This document shows positions 1 to 9,019 of a DNA stretch of 37,608 bases, piece by piece. The stretch comes from Nitrosomonas sp. GTDB taxonomy: Bacteria; Pseudomonadota; Gammaproteobacteria; Burkholderiales; Nitrosomonadaceae. A model generated the notes under the pieces. The model worked only from the letters and a program-made list of their open reading frames with translations, made no database searches and was not told where the DNA came from. The translations under genes and the position numbers were made by a program. The first letter of the stretch is position 1, and every line of letters starts with the position of its first letter. The stretch lies in assembly GCA_021774075.1 (NCBI GenBank), contig JAJFJK010000134.1, positions 1-37,608 of the forward strand, read 5' to 3'.

Positions 1-172
1 GTGAACTACCGCAGGCTTCCATGCCGATCAGGCAGGGTTCAATATTAGCGAAAAACTTCGTCATTTTTCCCCGACTCAGTCGCTTGCGTAGCACCACTTT
101 CCCATGCTCATCAACGCCGTGAATTTGAAATACTTCCTTTGTCAAATCAATACCTATTGTTGTAATCTTCAT
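1..172 (-). CDS. IS110-family transposase, N-terminal part (runs off the window)
   Basis: The first 57 residues can be read from an ATG at 172 (minus strand) and the frame stays open to the window edge. The N terminus MKITTIGIDLTKEVFQIHG and the later IGMEACGSS match the RuvC-like DEDD domain of IS110-family transposases. The Asp of GIDLTK and the Glu of GMEACG fall where the first two acidic catalytic residues are expected. IS110 enzymes are DEDD recombinases that insert without classical terminal inverted repeats and are guided in some members by a bridge RNA made from the element's non-coding end. The C-terminal Ser-containing domain lies outside the window, so completeness cannot be judged. 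Family assignment is fairly sure; the subgroup is not. Confidence 0.85.
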   Translation of the reverse strand, partial: MKITTIGIDLTKEVFQIHGVDEHGKVVLRKRLSRGKMTKFFANIEPCLIGMEACGSS

Positions 173-320
173 TTCGGACGCTCCTCTCTGATCTCTAGTG
201 GTTTAAAATCACTACTTTGGCACATTGATGCCGTTTCAGATAGTGGGCGTCCATTCCATTACATCACTTAATTTATAACACAATCAAAAGGCTCGGAGTA
301 GTTGATATCAATATCCAACA
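173..320 (-). mobile_element. Non-coding leader of the IS110-like element, possible bridge-RNA region
   Basis: This untranslated stretch lies immediately upstream of the IS110 start codon. It holds a hairpin at 196-214 (TAGTG...CACTA, with the stem extending through a G-T pair). In the IS110 group the non-coding left end can carry a structured bridge RNA. The position and the hairpin fit that idea, but no RNA boundary can be defined by reading. The outer edge of the element is not visible; 320 is chosen only because the 35-bp dispersed repeat starts at 321. Confidence 0.35.
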
Positions 321-355
321 AAAAGATAAGCCTTTCTCCGCGCCCTCTGTGTCAG
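321..355 (+). repeat. 35-bp direct repeat, copy 1
   Basis: This copy is identical to 935-969; its core is CTCCGCGCCCTCTGTGTCAG. The two copies bracket about 580 bp that contain a palindromic repeat and the small gene at 554-871. It may be a dispersed intergenic repeat or the footprint of an insertion or duplication. Confidence 0.8.
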
Positions 356-363
356 GGCCATAT

Positions 364-515
364 ATGGATAAGCGAAGCGTCATCCGTCATTTGCATCATT
401 GATCACAAACCAGCAATGATTAAATTATTGCGTCTATAACCTATGGAAAATGGTGCAAAGTTATCGTTTCACTTGGCCTTAAATAGGAATGACGGATGAC
501 GCTTCGCTTATCCAT
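364..515. repeat. Palindromic repeat family B, copy 1
   Basis: A 27-bp perfect inverted repeat occurs at 364-390 and 489-515, with core GGATAAGCGAAGCGTCATCC. About 98 bp of non-coding spacer lies between the arms. A diverged second copy occurs at 35670-35831. The size, termini and lack of any coding sequence suggest a small non-autonomous palindromic (MITE- or REP-like) element. Confidence 0.75.
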
Positions 516-553
516 CCTACCTTGTTTTGTTTTTATTTGTCCTGCTATGTATT

Positions 554-871
554 TCACCATTTAACTCTTGAAGGATCTGTTTCTTGTCTAAACTCCTCCG
601 ATAACTCAGACACGAGCCGCTCATCTGCCAATCCTTCTCTACGAATAGCCAGTAGTTGAAATCCAGCGTTTGAACGGCTATGCCCATCAAAGAGTGGCGA
701 CATTTTGCGATTGGAATTATTGATTATTTTGTAAAGATACAGATACCGTTCATGGGCACTCTGGTCTTCGTTATCGATAATTTCGCCAAATTCTGACAAT
801 GCGGTCCGGCAATACTGGTCGATCGCTCTATCTTTGATTTCTTTAAACAGTTTCCAATCTGATTCTTTCAT
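554..871 (-). CDS. Small conserved-looking hypothetical protein (105 aa)
   Basis: An open frame encodes a soluble, charged, largely helical-looking protein beginning MKESDWKLFKEIKDRAIDQY. It contains an AHERYLYLYK stretch and a GHSRSNAGFQLLAIRREG segment. It has no signal peptide and no metal or nucleotide motif. The sequence has the balanced composition of a real protein and is not a shadow of another gene. I do not recognise a function. The ATG at 871 is the only good start, and the upstream ribosome-binding site is weak. The gene sits alone between two copies of the 35-bp repeat and next to a family-B palindrome, so it may have arrived as a small accessory cassette. That transfer idea is inference only. 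Confidence 0.6.
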   Translation of the reverse strand: MKESDWKLFKEIKDRAIDQYCRTALSEFGEIIDNEDQSAHERYLYLYKIINNSNRKMSPLFDGHSRSNAGFQLLAIRREGLADERLVSELSEEFRQETDPSRVKW

Positions 872-934
872 AGATCGCTAAGCCATTGTCAGTTTAATGC
901 ATAATCCAAGTTATTGAGGGGCGTAGGATTCAAG

Positions 935-969
935 AAAAGATAAGCCTTTCTCCGCGCCCTCTGTGTCAG
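935..969 (+). repeat. 35-bp direct repeat, copy 2
   Basis: Second identical copy of the repeat at 321-355. It ends 2 bp short of the stop codon of the mutarotase gene (972), so it occupies the downstream edge of that gene. Confidence 0.8.
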
Positions 970-971
970 TT

Positions 972-1877
972 TTAACCACCTATCACACTATAATTTGCAA
1001 CCAAACGACACTCACTATTCGGTGCAACATCCACTACGTCATCTGCTGCATTGGTCGTTTCAACACATAGCAAACGCTGATAGTCAGCATCTTCCAAATC
1101 AGCCATGTCAGCAGAAATTTTCTCCCAGGGGCTCCAAACCACGGCGGTTTTATTGCCTAGCGAAACAATCTGGATGCAGCGATTTAGCGTGCTGTCATCA
1201 ATGATCATGGTATTGCCCACGCCCAGATAGATGCGATCCACTTCTGAGTCGATGGTCACAGCACCAGTTTGTTGTTTTTGCACGCTGTTATCCACTTTAT
1301 CAATATAGTCACAGTCTTCTAAACCCAACACCTTCACTTGTGAAATATTCCCAACTTTAAAGTAGGTATGAAAGGCCTGCGTGATGGAGAATGTTTCGTC
1401 GCCTGTGTTGCGGGTTATCAATGACAGATTTAATGAATCACCAATCAGAATTTCTTGCCTCAACTCAAAAGAATGTGGCCAGATAGCGCGTGTCTCTTCG
1501 GTATCAGACAAACCCAGCGTTATCTTAATGTCACCATTTCCTGTAGCTTCTGTTGCAATCACATTCCAGGGGCGGTTGCGCACGAAACCATGTCCTGGGC
1601 GACCTTTCCCTTCTGGATCCGGCCCAAACCATGGCCAGCAAATGGGTGCGCCGCCTTTAATGGCTTTTCCATCCTGATAATAAGCCTTCTCACTCAAGAA
1701 CATAACGTCTTCAGATTCATTGCCGGGTTGATAGGACAAAACCTGACCGGCATGAATGGAAATAAGTGCATTTGCTTTGCTACTGGTGACTTGAATCATC
1801 GGCAAGCCGCCTTTACCGGCTATAAATTCAATCCAGCCAGCAATGCCATGTGCATCATTGAGTTGTTCAATATTCAT
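972..1877 (-). CDS. yeaD: D-hexose-6-phosphate mutarotase (YeaD-like aldose 1-epimerase)
   Basis: The 301-residue protein interconverts alpha and beta anomers of hexose 6-phosphates in the cytoplasm. Family motifs are in order: GGAPICWPWFG (75-85), HGFVRNRPW with His96, QAFHTYF with the catalytic His170, VVWSPW (247-252) and CVETTNA with the catalytic Glu273. Length and motif spacing fit the YeaD branch of the galactose-mutarotase fold. The ATG at 1877 gives a normal N terminus. The gene is 33 bp downstream of purT on the same strand and could be co-transcribed with it. The stop is almost touched by the 35-bp repeat at 935-969. The substrate follows from family membership and is not shown by the sequence itself. 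Confidence 0.88.
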   Translation of the reverse strand: MNIEQLNDAHGIAGWIEFIAGKGGLPMIQVTSSKANALISIHAGQVLSYQPGNESEDVMFLSEKAYYQDGKAIKGGAPICWPWFGPDPEGKGRPGHGFVRNRPWNVIATEATGNGDIKITLGLSDTEETRAIWPHSFELRQEILIGDSLNLSLITRNTGDETFSITQAFHTYFKVGNISQVKVLGLEDCDYIDKVDNSVQKQQTGAVTIDSEVDRIYLGVGNTMIIDDSTLNRCIQIVSLGNKTAVVWSPWEKISADMADLEDADYQRLLCVETTNAADDVVDVAPNSECRLVANYSVIGG

Positions 1878-1910
1878 ATTTTTCCTATTTTGATTATCAA
1901 TATTTGTTTT

Positions 1911-3122
1911 TTAATTCGCGATGGGTTTAACCCGGCTCGCAGCAAGTTTGGCACGTGCACGCGCCTCATCGGTATCGGAGCCATTGGCTAATGCCACACC
2001 CATACGCCGACGCGCAAACGCCTCCGGTTTGCCAAACAAGCGCAAATCACTTTGCGGCACACAGAGCGCGTCATGCACCCCTGCAAAAGCAATACCCTGT
2101 TTCTCCAATTGCCCGTAAATAACAGCACTTGCACCGGGTGTATGCATGGTGGTGTCCACTGGCAAACCGAGTATGGCGCGTGCGTGCAGATCAAACTCAC
2201 TTTGCAACTGGCTGCATAGGGTGACCATGCCTGTATCATGCGGGCGCGGACTCACTTCACTGAACCATACCTGATCATCCTTAATGAACAACTCTACCCC
2301 AAAAATACCCAAACCACCCAGGTTGTCGGTGATTTTCTTGGCAATTTCGCCGGCCCGTTCCAAAGCCAATGGCGCCATCACCTGTGGTTGCCAGCTTTCC
2401 ACATAATCCCCATGCACTTGAATATGCCCTATCGGTTCACAAAAATGCGTCACAATCTCACCTGCGGCATTCTTGGCGCGTACTGTCAATTGTGTGATTT
2501 CATAATCAAAATCAATCACGCCTTCAACGATTACGCGCCCCTGGTCAACTCGGCCACCACTCGCCGCAGTGTCCCATGCAGCTTGAATCTCTGCGGCATT
2601 ATTAACTCTTGACTGGCCTTTACCAGATGATGACATGACCGGCTTGACAATACACGGGTAACCAATTTTATCTTCGATAATGGTATGCAATTCACCCAGG
2701 GTATTGGCAAAGGCATAGGGTGACGTTGGCAAACCCAAAGTTTCCGCTGCCAGACAACGTATTCTTTCACGATTCATGGTTAATTGCGCGGCACGTGCTG
2801 TTGGAATAACCTGCGCCAAGCCAAGCCGTTCAATCTCAAGCAACATGTTCGTGGCGATAGCTTCAATTTCCGGCACAATGATGTGCGGCTGTTCTTGTTC
2901 AATTAATGCACGCAATACATCCCCATCCGCCATATTGATCACATGCGCGCGATGCGCAACCTGATGCCCCGGCGCATTGGCATAACGATCAACCGCTATG
3001 GTTTCAACGCCCAAGCGTTGCAGAGCAATAATAACTTCTTTCCCAAGTTCACCACTACCCAACAACATCACTTTGACTGCTGAGGAACTTAGTGGCGTAC
3101 CAATGACCGTTTGTTCATTCAT
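1911..3122 (-). CDS. purT: Formate-dependent phosphoribosylglycinamide formyltransferase PurT
   Basis: PurT makes formyl-GAR from GAR, formate and ATP, the folate-independent route for the third step of purine synthesis. The protein is an ATP-grasp enzyme. The N-terminal pre-ATP-grasp domain begins [13 protein letters not shown] and includes VPEIEAIAT. The central nucleotide-binding loop is [12 protein letters not shown]. The metal-binding end of the grasp fold contains [20 protein letters not shown] followed by HDTGMVT. The 403 residues are close to the usual length of about 390. I chose the ATG at 3122 instead of the TTG four codons upstream because ATG is the stronger start; neither has a clear Shine-Dalgarno. 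The gene lies upstream of yeaD on the same strand. Confidence 0.93.
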   Translation of the reverse strand: MNEQTVIGTPLSSSAVKVMLLGSGELGKEVIIALQRLGVETIAVDRYANAPGHQVAHRAHVINMADGDVLRALIEQEQPHIIVPEIEAIATNMLLEIERLGLAQVIPTARAAQLTMNRERIRCLAAETLGLPTSPYAFANTLGELHTIIEDKIGYPCIVKPVMSSSGKGQSRVNNAAEIQAAWDTAASGGRVDQGRVIVEGVIDFDYEITQLTVRAKNAAGEIVTHFCEPIGHIQVHGDYVESWQPQVMAPLALERAGEIAKKITDNLGGLGIFGVELFIKDDQVWFSEVSPRPHDTGMVTLCSQLQSEFDLHARAILGLPVDTTMHTPGASAVIYGQLEKQGIAFAGVHDALCVPQSDLRLFGKPEAFARRRMGVALANGSDTDEARARAKLAASRVKPIAN

Positions 3123-3273
3123 GATTTGTAACAAATAATAATAAGAATAGTTGTAAAAAATTTTAACCTAAAAAATGCCGTCACTATGTTTATAGTGCGT
3201 GTTTACTTCCGATAAAACACAATGAGGTCTTAGAAGCTGAGAAACGAGTGCTATAAAACATCATGGTGCCATT

Positions 3274-6200
3274 TCATACATTATGTGCAAGCCATTTTCG
3301 TAGCTTACTTTCAATTTTTGAAGCAGATAGTGGCTTACTGAAATAATACCCTTGATATTGGTCACATCCTTGCTGAGTCAAAAAGGTGATCTGTTCTTCT
3401 GTTTCCACACCTTCCGCGATAACACTCATCTTTAGACTACGTGCCATAGCAATGGTAGCAGTAACAATCGCAACATCATTTTCATCTGTTGCAATATCCC
3501 TAATAAATGATCGGTCTATTTTTAATGTATCAATTGTGTAATATTTCAAATAACTCAAGCTTGAATAACCTGTGCCAAAGTCATCTATCGAAATCTTTAA
3601 CCCCATGGAACTTAACTGACTTAAAGTTTTGATCAATTCATTTACATTATCCATCAACATACTTTCGGTAATTTCCAACGTTAAACAATCTGGTGATACT
3701 TCGTATTCATTCAGAATACGTTGAATATCCTTCACTAGAGTTTTTTGTGAAAATTGTTTAGCGGACAGATTAATCGCCATTCTTGGTATGTTAAGGCCTA
3801 TATTTTTCCAAGCCTTAATCTGCAAACACGTCGATTTAATAACCCATTCACCAATAGGAAAAATCAATCCGGTTTCTTCAGCAAGACTTATAAATTTAAC
3901 GGGTGATATCAATCCTTTTTTCGGATGCCGCCAGCGCAACAATACTTCCATACTCTCCAACTGACCGCTTACTATACCGACAACTGGTTGAAAATATAGC
4001 AAGAACTCATCATTTCTCAATGCGCTACGCAAATCAATTCCCAAATCATGCCTTTCCATGGCCGTGCGATTCATATCTGACGTGAAGAATTGATAGTTAT
4101 TCCGTCCAGTTGCTTTTGCATGATACATAGCTGCATCACTATGCTTTAGCAGTGTATCTACATCTTTCCCATTACTCGGATATAAGGCAATGCCAATACT
4201 GCCTCCAATATGTAATTCTTTTTCATTAATCTGGTAGGGCAATTTCAAAGCATGCAATATTTTATCTGCCACAGCTTTTACATCGTTAATTTCCACAATA
4301 TGAGGCAATACCACAATGAATTCATCCCCACCTTGTCGGGCAGCGGTATCTTCGCTACGAATGCTGGATAAAAGTCTGGCCGCAACTTCCTTCAATAGTA
4401 GATCACCCATACTATGTCCAAGTGAATCATTGATTATCTTGAAATGATCCAGGTCAATAAACAACACAGCAGACTTGCCATGTTGGCGGTGATTATGCGC
4501 CAGTGCTTGTGAAATACGATCTTGAAGCAAAAGCCGATTAGGCAAACCAGTTAAGACATCATGATTCGCCATGTGACTAATATGTTGCTCTGTTTGTTTG
4601 CGCTCAAGCCACAGACATAAATCACCCCCAACAAAATTGATAAAGTTCTGTTCATCAGGTAGTAAAAATGGCTTGTCCTCAGTATAGGAAACCTGTAGCT
4701 GACCACAAATTTTTCCATCTACTTTAATATCAGTAAAAAGTCCATGTGTGAGATTCTGTTTATAGTTTGCTGAGGTGAATTGCTTGTCATTAATTTTAAT
4801 GATACAAACAGCTAACTCGGGAAATTGCATGGCAAGTGTTACATGTTTAACAATCAGATTACAAAGTTCATTTACTGAATACTCTTGCGCCATATCACAG
4901 TGAATTGCATATAAGCAGCTTCTTTCCTTCAATCTTTCTTGCAATACCAGTTCTTTCTGCTTGCGTGCAGTGATATCAACTCTGACCGAGATATAATGAA
5001 CAACCCGCCCATTATTATCTTTTAGTGGCACAATGGTCGAATCAACCCAATATAATGAGCCATTCTTTCTCCGATTACAGATTTCTTTGTGCCAAATTTT
5101 TCCATGCGCAATAGTTGCCCACATTTCTACAAAAAATGCTTTGGGATGTTCTCCAGAATTAAGTATTCTGTGGTCCTGACCAATCAACTCCGATCGACTG
5201 TATCCACTAATCTCACAAAACCTATCATTCGCCTGAGTAATACACCCATCAAGACCAGCAACTGAAACAAGGGCAAGTTGGCCGATCGCTTCAATATAGG
5301 TAGTCAGTTCTGCATTAACATCTTGCAATTCTTCATTCAGCAAATGCAATTTCGTCTTGGAAGAGGTCAGTGCATCATTGGCAAACTGCAGTTCCTTATT
5401 TGCAAACTGTAACTCTTCATTAGTAGACTGGAGTTCCTCATTACTTGATCTAAGCTCCTCTTGTGAGGTCTGCATCTCCTCATGGGCCGCATGTATTTCT
5501 TCACGAGCAAGTTGCAACTCTTTCATCAATGATTCCAGGGTGGCCCCATGTACTTGGTCCGACACATTGCCAGATGCTGCTTTTAAATGATCATCCAAAC
5601 TGGTTCTAACATACAGAATTTCACCATTATCATGAACCATCACAGTAGCAGGAGAGTAGCCCTGCATTGAAAACTGATCGGACAAACGCTCTATTGAACC
5701 CACCTCTGGGGCTTTCCTCCCTACCATACCAAGAGAAGTAGAATATTTAATGCTAGCGCTTTGTTCACCCTTCTTAAGCAACGCATTATTAATACGCCTA
5801 TAAATCCTAAGCTTACTATCCAGCGGAGCAAACAAGTTAGGAAAACTATCAATGGTCTCAGCTGTACCCAGCAATAAAATACCGTCAGGATTCAATGCAT
5901 AATGAAATAATGGCAGTAGTTTTTCTTGCAATTCCCGGTCGAGGTAAATTAAAAGATTGCGGCATGAGAGCATATCCAGCTTAGAGAATGGGATATCTGT
6001 AATAATATTCTGAGACGCGAATACAATCATTTCACGTATTTCTTTGGTAACTTGATAGCCTGTATCATGCGTAATAAAAAATCGGCTTAAACGTTCCAAT
6101 GAAACATCAGTGGCAATACTGGCTGGATAAAAACCTTGGCGTGCTTGATTGACAGCTTCTTGATCCAGATCAGTAGCAAATATCTTTAGTGAATACTGTT

Positions 6201-7311
6201 CTTGAAGAGCACACTGATCCAGCACTTCCTTAAATACAATAGCCAACCCATAAGCTTCCTCTCCACTAGCACAAGCGGGGATCCACACCCGAAATATCCT
6301 ACCTGCTGGATATGTAGCTAATAATGTTGGAAATAATACAGTTTTCAAATATTCCCACATTTCCGCATCGCGGAAGAAACTTGTTACATTGATCAGCAAC
6401 TCCTTAAAAAGCAGGTCTTGTTCCTGTGGTTTTGTAGTTAAATATTGAACATAAGCAGCAATAGTATCAATTTGATAAAGCTTCATGCGTCTTTCAATGC
6501 GACGGTACAACGTACTTTTCTTATACTGAGAAAAATCACTACCGGTGCGCTTATAGAGTAGCGCAACAATTTCTTTTAATGCGCTTTGAGATTTCTTTGC
6601 AACTTCAGGGTTGCCTGAGATGATATCTTTTGAATACTTTAAAAAACCTATGATTCTTCCCGGCAACTCTTGTGCCGGAGCTACAATATCAGCCAAACCA
6701 GCATCGATAGCACTGCGTGGCATGGCATCAAATTCACAGAAAGATGGATCTTGTACCAGAGTCAAACCATTTTTTCTCTTAATAGCTTCAAAACCAAGTG
6801 TTCCATCGGAACCCATACCTGAGAAAATAACACCAATAGCAGATTTACCACGATCTTCTGCCAAAGTGCGGAAGAAAAAATCAATAGGTTTCGGTTGCTT
6901 ACAAGTAGCCTCAAAATCATAAAGTTCGAGAACACCATTTGATATAGCCAAATGTTTGTTTGGCGGAAGCACATAAACAAAATCAGATTTTATCTTCATC
7001 TGATTTTCCACCTGAAAAACCGTCATTGATGTAAAACTTTGGAGTAATTTAGGCAATGTGCTTTTATGCGTTGGGTCCAGGTGTTGGATAATGACAAATG
7101 CCAAACCACAAGAATCAGGCACATGTGCAAAAAACTGTTTTAGTGCTTCAAGCCCACCTGCAGAAGTACCGATGCCAATGATGGGAGGAATATTTACGGA
7201 TGAATCAATTGTTAAATCAAGAAGAGGATCCTGAGACAAATCCTTAGATGAATTCGATTTCGTTTTTGCAGATTTCTGTTTTTCTGTAGCTGTTTTTGTT
7301 TGTTTGGCCAT
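3274..7311 (-). CDS. CheB-CheR-PAS-GGDEF-EAL fusion: chemotaxis-type methylesterase/methyltransferase joined to a c-di-GMP module
   Basis: This is a single protein of about 1345 residues. A CheB-type methylesterase domain spans about 46-235, with triad residues in GTSAGG (Ser50), QHLDP (His77) and GMGSDG (Asp169); there is no receiver domain. A CheR methyltransferase follows at about 246-505 (VTSFFRD, PACASGEEAYG, FATDLD, CRNLLIYL). A Glu/Gln-rich coiled coil spans about 593-675, then PAS (about 677-785) and a GAF-like segment (about 800-905). The GGDEF domain at about 925-1085 has an intact GGDEF motif and an RSED inhibitory site five residues ahead. The EAL domain at about 1095-1340 has EVLLRW in place of EAL, plus ITESML, DDFGTGYSS and EGVET. 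All catalytic motifs look preserved. I prefer the ATG at 7311 over the upstream GTG at 7353. The gene appears monocistronic. Confidence 0.92.
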   Translation of the reverse strand: MAKQTKTATEKQKSAKTKSNSSKDLSQDPLLDLTIDSSVNIPPIIGIGTSAGGLEALKQFFAHVPDSCGLAFVIIQHLDPTHKSTLPKLLQSFTSMTVFQVENQMKIKSDFVYVLPPNKHLAISNGVLELYDFEATCKQPKPIDFFFRTLAEDRGKSAIGVIFSGMGSDGTLGFEAIKRKNGLTLVQDPSFCEFDAMPRSAIDAGLADIVAPAQELPGRIIGFLKYSKDIISGNPEVAKKSQSALKEIVALLYKRTGSDFSQYKKSTLYRRIERRMKLYQIDTIAAYVQYLTTKPQEQDLLFKELLINVTSFFRDAEMWEYLKTVLFPTLLATYPAGRIFRVWIPACASGEEAYGLAIVFKEVLDQCALQEQYSLKIFATDLDQEAVNQARQGFYPASIATDVSLERLSRFFITHDTGYQVTKEIREMIVFASQNIITDIPFSKLDMLSCRNLLIYLDRELQEKLLPLFHYALNPDGILLLGTAETIDSFPNLFAPLDSKLRIYRRINNALLKKGEQSASIKYSTSLGMVGRKAPEVGSIERLSDQFSMQGYSPATVMVHDNGEILYVRTSLDDHLKAASGNVSDQVHGATLESLMKELQLAREEIHAAHEEMQTSQEELRSSNEELQSTNEELQFANKELQFANDALTSSKTKLHLLNEELQDVNAELTTYIEAIGQLALVSVAGLDGCITQANDRFCEISGYSRSELIGQDHRILNSGEHPKAFFVEMWATIAHGKIWHKEICNRRKNGSLYWVDSTIVPLKDNNGRVVHYISVRVDITARKQKELVLQERLKERSCLYAIHCDMAQEYSVNELCNLIVKHVTLAMQFPELAVCIIKINDKQFTSANYKQNLTHGLFTDIKVDGKICGQLQVSYTEDKPFLLPDEQNFINFVGGDLCLWLERKQTEQHISHMANHDVLTGLPNRLLLQDRISQALAHNHRQHGKSAVLFIDLDHFKIINDSLGHSMGDLLLKEVAARLLSSIRSEDTAARQGGDEFIVVLPHIVEINDVKAVADKILHALKLPYQINEKELHIGGSIGIALYPSNGKDVDTLLKHSDAAMYHAKATGRNNYQFFTSDMNRTAMERHDLGIDLRSALRNDEFLLYFQPVVGIVSGQLESMEVLLRWRHPKKGLISPVKFISLAEETGLIFPIGEWVIKSTCLQIKAWKNIGLNIPRMAINLSAKQFSQKTLVKDIQRILNEYEVSPDCLTLEITESMLMDNVNELIKTLSQLSSMGLKISIDDFGTGYSSLSYLKYYTIDTLKIDRSFIRDIATDENDVAIVTATIAMARSLKMSVIAEGVETEEQITFLTQQGCDQYQGYYFSKPLSASKIESKLRKWLAHNV

Positions 7312-7432
7312 CAAAAATAAACTCAACTTCTTTTTTAGAGAATAGAAAATCACAATATTGAACTATATAACAAAATTCTATAAGAGATTATTATTTAATA
7401 TTTTCTTGGCTGCACAAACAAATCACCCCTTC

Positions 7433-8521
7433 TTACGCATGTTGTTGTATGGCCCATTGCACATGTTCCCGCACCAAAGCTGACTGGTCATCAAGTCTTG
7501 CTTGCAATGCGTCAACTACTTCTGTAGAAGATGGTGCATTACCTAACCCAACCGCAATATTACGTAACCATTGTTCATGGCCGATTCTACGTATCGGACT
7601 ACCCGCTAATTTGGTTTCAAATTCATCCTTTTCCCAACGAAATAATTCCATTAACGTGACATCATCCATGCCATTGCGTACATGGAAATCGCTTTCATCC
7701 GTAATATGGGCAAATTTGTTCCACGGGCACACCAACTGACAATCATCACAGCCATAAATCCGGTTACCAATTAACGGACGTAGTGATTCCGGAATGCTAC
7801 CTTTTAATTCAATCGTCAGGTAAGAAATACAGCGCCGGGCATCGACCTGATACGGCGCAACAATGGCTTGTGTGGGACAAATATCAATGCATTTTGTACA
7901 ACTGCCACAATAATTGCCAATGGCTTCATCTACGGGCAATGGCAGGTCAGTATATATTTCACCCAAAAAGAACATGGAACCCGCCTGACGCGACAGCAGC
8001 AATGTATGCTTGCCACGCCAACCCAAACCGGACTTTTGTGCCCATTCCACTTCCATCACCGGCGCACTATCGGAAAAAACCCGATAATTAAACGGCCCCA
8101 CTTCCACACTGATTTTGTCTACCAGTTTTTGCATGCGCGCACGCAACACCTTGTGATAATCCCGCCCCAAAGCATAGCGCGAAATAAACGCCTGATCACC
8201 TTGATTAATCACAGCCCAACTGTCTTTTACCTGTGGCGGCATATGGTTCATACGCACCGAAATCACACGTTGCGTACCCGCCACAAGTTCAGCGGGACGC
8301 GTACGTTTGGTGCCGTGTTTTGCCATATAATCCATTTCACCGTGATATGCTTTATCCAACCATTCAAACAAACCCTCTTCTACACCTGACATATCTGCGT
8401 TGGCGTCAGCAATACGTACGTCTTGAAATCCAAGCTCCTTGCCCCAAGCTTTAATAGTAATCGCTAAGGAAACCAGATCGGGTTCATTATTTTTTAAGGT
8501 ATTTTCTTGCATAACTCTCAT
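7433..8521 (-). CDS. queG: Epoxyqueuosine reductase QueG
   Basis: QueG is the cobalamin-dependent iron-sulfur enzyme that reduces epoxyqueuosine to queuosine in the wobble base of certain tRNAs. The core contains SDSAPVMEVEWAQKSGLGW and GKHTLLLS. Two ferredoxin-like clusters follow: CGSCTKCIDICP with cysteines near 205, 208, 211 and 215, and GCDDCQLVCPWN near 258, 261 and 265. A HEAT-like C terminus ends the protein. From the ATG at 8521 it is 362 residues, normal for the family. An upstream start at 8623 would add 34 residues that overlap tsaE and look non-native. The start overlaps the divergently oriented tsaE start by 15 bp, so the two genes must have crossing promoters. A queG-tsaE-amiC neighbourhood is common in proteobacteria. 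Confidence 0.94.
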   Translation of the reverse strand: MRVMQENTLKNNEPDLVSLAITIKAWGKELGFQDVRIADANADMSGVEEGLFEWLDKAYHGEMDYMAKHGTKRTRPAELVAGTQRVISVRMNHMPPQVKDSWAVINQGDQAFISRYALGRDYHKVLRARMQKLVDKISVEVGPFNYRVFSDSAPVMEVEWAQKSGLGWRGKHTLLLSRQAGSMFFLGEIYTDLPLPVDEAIGNYCGSCTKCIDICPTQAIVAPYQVDARRCISYLTIELKGSIPESLRPLIGNRIYGCDDCQLVCPWNKFAHITDESDFHVRNGMDDVTLMELFRWEKDEFETKLAGSPIRRIGHEQWLRNIAVGLGNAPSSTEVVDALQARLDDQSALVREHVQWAIQQHA

Positions 8522-9019
8522 TATAGTGACTCTGATTCCACACAATGCTGCATTTACACTTGCAATCTCGCTGATGAAGCGGCCACGCTGGCACTTGGCG
8601 CAAAACTTGCCGGCACCCTGCATGGCGGCCTAACAATCTACTTAAAAGGAAACCTTGGCGCGGGCAAAACAACGTTAACACGGGGCATTTTACATGGCCT
8701 TGGCTATCACCATGTAGTCAAAAGTCCTACATATAATTTAGTTGAACTTTATAAAATTTCTAGGTTATACTTTTATCACTTTGATTTGTATCGATTCAAT
8801 GACCCATTTGAGTGGGAAGAAGCCGGTTTTAGAGAGTACTTTAATACCAACTCAATTTGCCTGGTGGAATGGCCTGAGAATGCGCAAGGACTACTACCTG
8901 CCGCTGACCTGCAGGTACGCTTTATTATTCTCGAATCGGGCCGAAAGATTGATATAACTGCGGGCACAGAGGCAGGAAAACAATGTTTAATACAATGGCA
9001 AAATCCAATGCACCTGTAA
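8507..9019 (+). CDS. tsaE: tRNA threonylcarbamoyladenosine biosynthesis ATPase TsaE
   Basis: TsaE is the ATPase partner of TsaB-TsaD in making the universal t6A37 modification of ANN-decoding tRNAs. The protein shows a P-loop, GNLGAGKTT (48-56), then KSPTYNLVE, YHFDLYR and CLVEWPEN, the standard TsaE block order. Its length is 170 residues. No ATG is available before the conserved region, so the TTG at 8507 is the most likely start; the family fold begins near residue 15-20. The first codons lie inside the 5' end of queG on the opposite strand. The 3' end overlaps amiC by 37 bp, which suggests translational coupling. Confidence 0.93.
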   Translation: MHNSHYSDSDSTQCCIYTCNLADEAATLALGAKLAGTLHGGLTIYLKGNLGAGKTTLTRGILHGLGYHHVVKSPTYNLVELYKISRLYFYHFDLYRFNDPFEWEEAGFREYFNTNSICLVEWPENAQGLLPAADLQVRFIILESGRKIDITAGTEAGKQCLIQWQNPMHL

